The notes under the pieces: generated by a model
What the model was told of the DNA's origin: nothing
What the model saw: only the letters and a program-made list of their open reading frames with translations
The model's database searches: none
Assembly: GCA_964402905.1 (NCBI GenBank)
Contig: CAYODU010000024.1
Location: forward strand, 1-10,352
Reading direction: 5' to 3'
Source of the DNA: JABIDZ01 sp964402905
GTDB lineage: Archaea; Iainarchaeota; Iainarchaeia; Iainarchaeales; JAAZKV01
Length of the DNA: 10,352 nt
Made by a program: the position numbers and the translations under genes
Shown: positions 5,031 through 10,352 of the stretch, in pieces
How positions within the stretch are numbered: the stretch's first letter is position 1
Layout: every line of letters starts with the position of its first letter

Positions 5031-6491
5031 TCATCTTCTTTTCAGAGATAAGATTAATCCAATGCTTGCAAGTATTGGTATTATTTCTAGTCTTCCAACA
5101 AACATATTTATTATGAGCATTACTTCTACAACAATGGGCATTCCGGGAACAGTTATACCTGTGCTTATTCCCGCATTGCTTTGTGCTGAAGCCACTTCAA
5201 AGAAAACATTTCCAAGTCCATAACCGTGGAAAGCGAGTACTATCACTCCAATGAAAATAAATACTATCCAAAGTAGAATAAATTGATTAATTTCTTTTAG
5301 TTGTGAATCATTTATTTGTTCTCCATTATAACTTTTCTTAAAAAAACTGTTTTCAGGTAAAATACTTTGCTTTATTTTCCAATAAATTCCTTTAACAAAA
5401 ATAATTGCTCTTGATAGTTTTATTCCGCCTGCAGTAGAACCAGCAGAGCCACCAATAATCATTAAAACAACTAAAAATATTTTTGCAAAGTCATCCCACG
5501 AACCGATTCCTGCAGGGGTAAGGTAAGCGAAGCCTCCGCATGTAACTGCAGAGAAAGTGTGAAAAAAAGAGGTCATCAAACCCATTTTTGTTGAAACGAT
5601 TATTGTTCCAATAATTCCAAGTGCCATTAGCAAACGGAATTCAGAGTCCTTGAAAAAAACCATAACAGATTTTTTCTTGAATGCGAGGTAGTATAGAGAG
5701 AAACTGATTGCTCCCAAAATCATAATTATTACTAGGGAAATCTCTACCCAGTAATTATTTACTCCGATAGGAAGCCACCCGTTATTTGTTGTGGTCAATC
5801 CCACGGTAGTAATATCCATTCCGTTTGTTGATATTGCTGACATTGAATAATTTGTTGCTTGCCAAAGAGTTTGTCCTGAAAATAATAACAAAATAATTCC
5901 AATTACTGTTAGCACAATATATATTCCTGAAATCTTTTTTGCACTTGTTTTAAGATTTTCTTTTAGTTGGTCGCCCCTTCCCTCAGCGATTAATAGTTTT
6001 GATGTTTTAGAGTAAGTTGTAATTAATCCAATTAGTGCCATTAAAACAATTCCTATTCCCCCTATCCAACCAAGGAAAGTTCTCCAAAAAATAAGTGATG
6101 GGGGCATAGAGTCCAACAAAGGCACCATTATGCTTAGCCCTGTTGTTGTAAGAGAACTCATTGCTTCAAAAAAAGAATCTAAGAAACTTGTTTTCATTAA
6201 AAAAACAAATGGTAGTGAAGCAAAGAAACAATAGAGAATCCAAATTAATACAATTGAAAGCAAAGCGTGTTTTATTTCAGTTTCTTTTTTTGTTTCAATT
6301 GAACGCAAAATATATCCTAGAGCAAATACTCCTAAAGCACTTAGTGCAAAAGCAAGTAAATTAAAAGGATCTTTGTCTAAAAGGATAGCAATTATTATCG
6401 GAATAAAAAAACTTAGTCCGGAATAAGTGAGTACTGTTCCAGTATCTTTTAGAGCAACCCGAAAATCCTCTTTTCCTATTCTTAAAAACAT
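5031..6491 (-). CDS. trkH: TrkH-type potassium channel/transporter subunit
   Basis: This integral membrane protein moves K+ into the cell together with TrkA. It has 486 residues and about ten hydrophobic segments arranged as four M1-P-M2 repeats. The four selectivity-filter loops are visible: TTTG (115-118), STNG (221-224), TCGG (317-320) and SNAG near the C-terminus, each with the filter glycine. GGSAGSTAGGIKLSR (347-361) is the conserved TrkH segment in the third repeat. TTG 6506 would add five residues in frame; I prefer ATG 6491 because a TATA-like box is centred about 26 bases upstream, which suggests a leaderless message beginning at that ATG. The gene is divergent from tRNA-Arg and followed by trkA. 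Confidence 0.94.
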   Translation of the reverse strand: MFLRIGKEDFRVALKDTGTVLTYSGLSFFIPIIIAILLDKDPFNLLAFALSALGVFALGYILRSIETKKETEIKHALLSIVLIWILYCFFASLPFVFLMKTSFLDSFFEAMSSLTTTGLSIMVPLLDSMPPSLIFWRTFLGWIGGIGIVLMALIGLITTYSKTSKLLIAEGRGDQLKENLKTSAKKISGIYIVLTVIGIILLLFSGQTLWQATNYSMSAISTNGMDITTVGLTTTNNGWLPIGVNNYWVEISLVIIMILGAISFSLYYLAFKKKSVMVFFKDSEFRLLMALGIIGTIIVSTKMGLMTSFFHTFSAVTCGGFAYLTPAGIGSWDDFAKIFLVVLMIIGGSAGSTAGGIKLSRAIIFVKGIYWKIKQSILPENSFFKKSYNGEQINDSQLKEINQFILLWIVFIFIGVIVLAFHGYGLGNVFFEVASAQSNAGISTGITVPGMPIVVEVMLIINMFVGRLEIIPILASIGLILSLKRR

Positions 6492-6506
6492 AGAAAAGTA
6501 ACGCAA

Positions 6507-6521
6507 TTTTAATTATTAAAC
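6507..6521. promoter_or_regulatory. Shared TATA-like region for trkH and tRNA-Arg
   Basis: The near-symmetric sequence TTTTAATTATTAAAC lies between two divergent genes. On the minus strand TTTAATAA (6513-6520) is centred about 26 bases before ATG 6491 of trkH. On the plus strand the same bases lie about 30 before the tRNA-Arg start at 6546. The gap has no other good TATA candidate, so both promoters may use overlapping boxes. Confidence 0.4.
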
Positions 6522-6545
6522 TTAATTATCCAGTATTTTTGTGTT

Positions 6546-6635
6546 GCCCGCATAGTATAGTGGATTAGTATATTAGCTTGCGGATTTAATAATAGCAAAT
6601 AGCTAAAGACCCGAGTTCGATTCTCGGTGCGGGCA
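6546..6635 (+). tRNA. tRNA-Arg (anticodon GCG) with a 17-base intron
   Basis: Acceptor stem GCCCGCA/TGCGGGC, D arm GTAT/GTAT, anticodon stem TTAGC/GCTAA and T arm CCGAG-TTCGATT-CTCGG all pair. The anticodon loop has 24 bases instead of 7. Removing 6584-6600 after position 37 leaves TTGCGGA with anticodon GCG (6580-6582). The splice sites are supported by a bulge-helix-bulge: TTGC (32-35) pairs with GCAA in the intron, with three-base bulges on both sides. C35 and A20 are typical arginine identity bases. The discriminator is A73 (6635) and CCA is not encoded. Other placements of the intron would give Phe or Cys anticodons but break this fold. Confidence 0.88.
6584..6600 (+). other. tRNA-Arg intron, canonical 37/38 position
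   Basis: These 17 bases interrupt the anticodon loop. The 3' part contains GCAA, complementary to loop bases 32-35, forming the four-pair central helix recognised by the archaeal splicing endonuclease. The inner helix of the intron is weak, so this is a near-minimal, relaxed substrate. Confidence 0.8.
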
Positions 6636-6705
6636 TTATTTCCAAATTAGCACTCTGAAATCAAACTATATGATTTTAATCTCTTTTATTTAACTTAATT
6701 GTATT

Positions 6706-7095
6706 ATGTCAGAACCAATTGTCACTAATTTGGCCAAAATATGGGAAGATGAAAACCAGATAATGCACATACTTTTTTTCCAGAGAGCTGAACTCACAAA
6801 AGAAGATATTGAAGAATATGTAAAATCATGTGTACAACTTTCCGGTGGAAAACAAAGCCTTGTTCTAACAGATTTTAGTAATATTAGTTACTTTGCAATG
6901 GGTGCGCTTAAAAAAATTATTGGTCCCGAGTTAACCCGAATAACAAAAGCTTCTGCAGTTCTTGTAAAACCTTCTAGCCCAATTGTTTTAACAGGAATAA
7001 GTTTTTTATTGAAAATAGAAAAAGAACCTTTTCCAATAAAGGTTTTTACTGATGAAAAAGAAGCGACTAATTGGCTTTTATCAATGAAAAATTGA
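6706..7095 (+). CDS. STAS/SpoIIAA-like small protein
   Basis: The protein has 129 residues and no membrane segment or signal peptide. Its pattern (an N-terminal strand IWEDENQIMHILF, ELTKEDIEEYVKSCVQLSGGKQSLVLTDFSNI, a helix, then PFPIKVFTDEKEATNWLLS at the end) resembles the STAS/SEC14-like family of small single-domain proteins (DUF7793-like) common in Bacteroidota. Related folds bind lipids or act as anti-anti-sigma-type partners, but the phosphorylatable Ser context of SpoIIAA is not clear here and I assign no specific role. It stands alone between tRNA-Arg and a convergent operon. The start has no Shine-Dalgarno site. The similarity is by pattern recall, not a search. Confidence 0.65.
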   Translation: MSEPIVTNLAKIWEDENQIMHILFFQRAELTKEDIEEYVKSCVQLSGGKQSLVLTDFSNISYFAMGALKKIIGPELTRITKASAVLVKPSSPIVLTGISFLLKIEKEPFPIKVFTDEKEATNWLLSMKN

Positions 7096-7114
7096 AATAA
7101 GAATTTTTCTTATT
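7096..7114. terminator. Hairpin between convergent genes, possible two-way terminator
   Basis: AATAAGAA and TTCTTATT form an eight-pair stem around a three-T loop immediately after the STAS-like stop codon and just before the end of the methionine aminopeptidase gene, followed on the plus strand by ACTTTTT. It could end transcription from both sides. Confidence 0.45.
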
Positions 7115-7119
7115 ACTTT

Positions 7120-8019
7120 TTACTCGCCGAGAACAATTACTTTGTCTTCCAGAACCAAAAGAGATTTTTCTGTTTGTGAAACAAAATTTCCTTTAGTTTC
7201 TTTTAAACCAGGGAAATTCTCGAAAATACCTAGCTTCATTATTTCTTTTAAAGCAAAAGTAAATTGAAAATCATTTATTTTTCCGAGAGCATCTTTTCTT
7301 AACCAACGCTCTGCAAATGGAAGTGTTTCATATTTCTCTGATAATTCAATAATTTTTCTTGCACTTGTATTTCTAACCCCTTTTTTTTCGCCCATAGCAA
7401 AAATCTCTACTTGAGCTGATTCACCAATAAAACCTTTTCCTGTCGAAGCAAATGGTTCTATTGCAATTGCCCCTTCTTCAATTTTTTCTTCGCTTCCATT
7501 TTTGTGATTTGGTATTCCCGGAGATGAATGAATATTATTTTTTTCTAAACCATGTCCCCCTAAATTATAAATCGGATTAAATCCTTTTTCTTTTAATGTT
7601 CTTTCAATTTCTGCACCAATTATTTCAACAGTTTTTCCAAGGGCAACAACACTAATTGCATTTTCTAGTGCTAATTCATTTGCTTCTATTTGTTTTGCGT
7701 GCGAATTATCAAGATTAATGCTTATTGCGCCGTCACAAATGTATCCATTTGAGTGAACACCAATATCAATTTTTAACAAATCACTTTTTTGTAAAGTTCT
7801 TTCATCATTATACTTTGGAGTGAAGTGAGCCGCTTCTTCATTCAAACTCAGATTAACAGGAAAAGCTATTCCGCAGCCCTCTTTCAAAATATTCGCTTCT
7901 ATTTTTTGTGCAAGACTAAGTAGTGGGACTCCGTCCTTAGCTTCTTTTCGTGCAAGCTTTAAAGTGCTCTTCCAAACAGCTGCTGCCTTTTCATATTCAT
8001 TGATTTCTTTTGTATCCAT
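7120..8019 (-). CDS. map: Methionine aminopeptidase, type 2
   Basis: The enzyme removes the initiator methionine from new proteins in the cytoplasm. It has 299 residues, the normal archaeal length. The metal ligands of the pita-bread fold can all be placed: Asp85 in KIDIGVH, Asp96 in YICDGAISI, His156 in LGGHGL, Glu188 in AIAIEPF and Glu284 in SQTEKSLLV. His65 in EEAAHFTP is the substrate-pocket histidine of type 2 enzymes. An insertion of about 60 residues (roughly 200-265) between the fourth and fifth ligands is the helical subdomain that separates type 2 from type 1 enzymes. Type 2 occurs in archaea and eukaryotes, which supports an archaeal host. It lies 31 bases after the basic helical protein gene and seems to have its own promoter in that gap. 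Confidence 0.95.
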   Translation of the reverse strand: MDTKEINEYEKAAAVWKSTLKLARKEAKDGVPLLSLAQKIEANILKEGCGIAFPVNLSLNEEAAHFTPKYNDERTLQKSDLLKIDIGVHSNGYICDGAISINLDNSHAKQIEANELALENAISVVALGKTVEIIGAEIERTLKEKGFNPIYNLGGHGLEKNNIHSSPGIPNHKNGSEEKIEEGAIAIEPFASTGKGFIGESAQVEIFAMGEKKGVRNTSARKIIELSEKYETLPFAERWLRKDALGKINDFQFTFALKEIMKLGIFENFPGLKETKGNFVSQTEKSLLVLEDKVIVLGE

Positions 8020-8041
8020 GAAAAAAGAGTGATTGGTTAGG

Positions 8042-8050
8042 TTTTTATAA
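8042..8050 (-). promoter_or_regulatory. TATA-like box of map
   Basis: The minus strand reads TTATAAAAA, centred about 27 bases before ATG 8019, in the gap between the upstream gene and map. No Shine-Dalgarno site precedes the ATG, which fits a leaderless message independent of the upstream gene. Confidence 0.45.
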
Positions 8051-9268
8051 TTAGTTTTGATGAGTTCTTTGTAGTCTTTGCCTTATTTTTATAGCAGCCA
8101 TTACATTTTGTGACTTAGCTGTTTCCTCTAATCTATCAGCAAGGGCACTGGCTCTTCGTCTTTCCCCGATTTCTACCAAATACAATCCAGCTTTTAGTGG
8201 GTTTTCAGATAAAAGTCTGTTGTAGTATCTATTGGATTCTAAAATAAATCTGGTTCCTTTTATGTCTTTTGCTGCTCTAAAATAATTGCCCCCAGATTTG
8301 GCTTCTTCAAAATTATATATTCGCCCTAGTTCACCTGGAGTTAAATATCCATATTTGACAATATAGTTTGCATAGTGAGGAAGAGTTTCTTTTTCATCTG
8401 CACTAATCTTTTTTGCTCTTCTGACAAGTTTTTTTCTTATTTCTGGATTATCGCTGCGCATTGCTTCTCTTAATAAAGCATCAGCATTTGTATAAGTTGC
8501 TCTAAACTTTTTTGCTCCCTCTTTATCTTTTTGTTTTCTTAATAATCTAATTTCTTTTTCAATAATACTTGTGGCTGCTCGCCCAATTCTTGTTTTTCTT
8601 CTTTTACTTAAAAGTGATTGTAAATAATATATTTTTTCATCAATACTTTTTTTGTTATAAGATTCACTTTCTTTTAGTTTTTCTAAATATTTTTCTCTGA
8701 TTCCTTGTCTTCTGGCAGATTGTTTTTCTTTACCGACTCTCATTTTTTGAACAAATTCTTGCGTCGAAAATTCTTTTTTTTGTTCTAGTTCTTTTTTTGC
8801 TAGCATTAATTCAACTTCGAGTTCTCGTGGTACGAGAGTTCCTTTTTTGCTACCAATTGCTCTTGAGAGATTAGTCAAAAATCTTGCATAAGAAGTATCC
8901 TTATTTTTATTTGCAGCTTCTATTTGTCTTGAAAGAGCTTCTCTTAATGTTGCTCTATTTTGTGCAAAATCAATAATTCTTTGAAGATAAATTATTCTCC
9001 CACGATCGCTTTTAAGTAAAGTCATTTTTCTATTAACTGCACTTTGTGCAACAAGAGTATTTAAAAATCTGTCAAGTAACAAATCAAGCTTTTCTTGTTT
9101 CACAGTTTTTCCTTGACTAGGATTTCTTTCTGTTCTACCCGCGCTCGCTTGAACAGAAACACTATTACCAACCGCCCTTTGAGCATTTGTTTTAATTGGA
9201 TTTATAAGCCCGCGCCTTAATAATTCAGTTTGTCTTTGTGCAGCTGATTTTCTTTTTAACAACGCCAT
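8051..9268 (-). CDS. Basic, mostly helical protein of unknown function
   Basis: The protein has 405 residues from ATG 9268; GTG 9277 would add three. It is rich in Lys, Arg, Glu, Gln and Ala, has no signal peptide or membrane segment, and appears largely alpha-helical. The N-terminus (1-60) is basic and low in complexity (KRKSAAQRQTELLRRG, then a Ser/Gly/Gln-rich stretch). Residues about 150-270 have heptad-like charged helices with clusters such as SKRRKTRIGR, suggesting a coiled coil. The last part (about 290-405) is more varied (LPHYANYIVKYGYLTPGELGRIYNFEEA) and could be a small folded domain. I recognise no family. It follows the GLUG-repeat protein by about 40 bases on the same strand. 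Codon use and length support a real gene; a nucleic-acid or scaffold role is only a guess from charge. Confidence 0.75.
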   Translation of the reverse strand: MALLKRKSAAQRQTELLRRGLINPIKTNAQRAVGNSVSVQASAGRTERNPSQGKTVKQEKLDLLLDRFLNTLVAQSAVNRKMTLLKSDRGRIIYLQRIIDFAQNRATLREALSRQIEAANKNKDTSYARFLTNLSRAIGSKKGTLVPRELEVELMLAKKELEQKKEFSTQEFVQKMRVGKEKQSARRQGIREKYLEKLKESESYNKKSIDEKIYYLQSLLSKRRKTRIGRAATSIIEKEIRLLRKQKDKEGAKKFRATYTNADALLREAMRSDNPEIRKKLVRRAKKISADEKETLPHYANYIVKYGYLTPGELGRIYNFEEAKSGGNYFRAAKDIKGTRFILESNRYYNRLLSENPLKAGLYLVEIGERRRASALADRLEETAKSQNVMAAIKIRQRLQRTHQN

Positions 9269-9310
9269 TTTACCCACTTTCTTTTTTTCTATAAAAATTT
9301 ATTATTATAA

Positions 9311-10352
9311 TTATTTTAAAGTAGGATAACCTGATGCATTTGCCTGCCAAATGTCAGTACTCCAGCCAAGTCCGGTTTCAGAATTAAAAGGTATTCCACT
9401 TGCGCCATAATAAGAAGAAGCTGCGTCTGCTGTTGGAGTACATCCTGTGCTGGCTGTTCTGTAGCAGTATTCTTGTCCAGTTAGGGTTGTGTCCCAATAA
9501 GAATTTGTTATAGTACTTGTGTTTCCAACTAGTCCTGCCATAAAAGCTCCTCCGCTAATTGCCCCTACTGCAAATGAGTTTTCAATTCCTGTAGCAGATG
9601 TTCCTGAAATACCGCCAACTCTTGGAGTAGTTCCTCCTCCAGTAATTGCTCCGCTTGAGTAACAATTGCTTACTGTTCCCGTGTTAGTGCCTGCTATACC
9701 GCCAGCTGTTTGTCCAACAACACTTCCTGTAAAATAAGAATTTGAAATGGTTCCTGAACTTTGTGCAGAAATTCCTCCTGTTGAGGTATTACCCCCTGCA
9801 ATAGAACCTGATGCGTAAGAGAATGAAATTGTTCCTGTATTTTGTGAAGCTATTCCTCCGCCTTCAAAAGAACTTGAAACGGTTGCCGAAGAATTTGAAT
9901 AACTTATTGTTCCAGCACTTGTTCCAGCTATTCCCCCATAAACTCCGCTACTTGTACCAATATCACTTATAGTTCCAGATGTACTTGAAAGAGTTATTGT
10001 TCCTGTTGATTCATTTACTCCAACAATTCCGCCAACAGTGCTATACCCTTTGACTGTTCCACTGAATGAACAATTACTAATTGTTCCAGCGTTTGTACTA
10101 GCTAGTCCGCCAACATAAGTGTATCCTTCAATATCGCCATCAGTAACTTGAATGTTTGATAAAGAAGAAGTTTCTGTAGTAGCAGAAAATATTCCCACAT
10201 AGTTACTTTCAGTTAAAGAAATACTTAAGTCTTGAATTTCATTACTTCTTCCGTTTAAGCTCCCAGTAAAACTTGTTATTGGAGTAAAAGAATAATTGTA
10301 GCAGTTGATGTCTGCTCCTAGTGCGTAGTTTCCGTCTAAATCATTTTGTATT
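9311..10352 (-). CDS. GLUG-repeat surface protein (partial, N-terminus off window)
   Basis: The frame is open from the right edge to the stop at 9311, giving 346 visible residues; GTG 10198 inside it is not the start because the same pattern continues upstream. The upstream part (NDLDGNYALGADINC, FTPITSFTGSLNG) is the usual lead-in of GLUG-motif proteins. About eight to nine repeats of roughly 25-28 residues follow, of the form VGGIAGTNTGTISNCYSSGAI, rich in Gly, Ser and Thr and nearly free of Lys and Arg. The end (SYWDTTLTGQ, SETGLGWSTDIWQANASGYPTLK) matches the normal GLUG C-terminus. Such proteins fold as a beta-helix and serve as secreted adhesins or surface proteins. Two close Cys (EYCYRTASTGC) could form a disulfide. 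No C-terminal membrane anchor is present, so any anchor or signal peptide must be N-terminal. Confidence 0.88.
   Translation of the reverse strand, partial: IQNDLDGNYALGADINCYNYSFTPITSFTGSLNGRSNEIQDLSISLTESNYVGIFSATTETSSLSNIQVTDGDIEGYTYVGGLASTNAGTISNCSFSGTVKGYSTVGGIVGVNESTGTITLSSTSGTISDIGTSSGVYGGIAGTSAGTISYSNSSATVSSSFEGGGIASQNTGTISFSYASGSIAGGNTSTGGISAQSSGTISNSYFTGSVVGQTAGGIAGTNTGTVSNCYSSGAITGGGTTPRVGGISGTSATGIENSFAVGAISGGAFMAGLVGNTSTITNSYWDTTLTGQEYCYRTASTGCTPTADAASSYYGASGIPFNSETGLGWSTDIWQANASGYPTLK

Noticed and set aside
5008..6364. Plus-strand open frames at 5008-5223 and 6161-6364
   Set aside because: Both are antisense to trkH and have no supporting signals.
9311..10198. GLUG protein as a complete 295-residue gene starting at GTG 10198
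   Set aside because: The same frame continues with GLUG-type sequence to the right edge, so the start lies outside the window.

Overview
The window reads as AT-rich genomic DNA from an archaeon, possibly a small-genome (DPANN-like) lineage; the sequence alone does not fix the phylum. The archaeal signs are a tRNA-Arg gene with an intron at position 37/38 that folds into a bulge-helix-bulge, tRNA genes without encoded CCA, a type 2 methionine aminopeptidase, TATA-like boxes about 26 bases upstream of start codons that lack Shine-Dalgarno sites, and good Shine-Dalgarno sites (up to a full GGAGGTGA) in front of genes inside operons.

Region 1 (1-2836, minus strand) is a histidine module. In transcription order it holds tRNA-His(GTG), histidyl-tRNA synthetase (hisS), a short-form ATP phosphoribosyltransferase (hisG), and a HisA that runs without a stop into a HisI domain and leaves the window at its left edge. 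The tRNA and hisS are 24 bases apart, hisS and hisG 32 bases apart, and hisG and hisA overlap by four bases (ATGA). The 5' part of hisG lies in a different frame from the rest, so either the gene or the sequence has a one-base shift there.

Region 2 (2837-4302, plus strand) begins with a non-coding stretch ending in three copies of a 25-26 base palindromic repeat, the last merging into a TATA-like box. Then come a family 2 glycosyltransferase and a very basic 61-residue protein. An AT-rich palindrome separates them from the next, convergent operon.

Region 3 (4312-6491, minus strand) is a potassium uptake operon: TrkH-type channel subunit followed by TrkA-type NAD-binding regulator. A divergent, intron-containing tRNA-Arg(GCG) gene shares its promoter region. 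A single STAS/SpoIIAA-like small protein (6706-7095, plus) follows and converges on the next operon across a hairpin.

Region 4 (7120-10352, minus strand) holds, in transcription order, the 3' part of a large GLUG-repeat surface protein, a 405-residue basic helical protein of unknown function, and type 2 methionine aminopeptidase, which appears to have its own promoter.

I found no CRISPR array, insertion sequence, integrase or phage gene. The most unusual elements are the HisA-HisI fusion, the short HisG encoded beside HisRS and tRNA-His, the frame break in hisG, and the tandem palindromic repeats before the glycosyltransferase.
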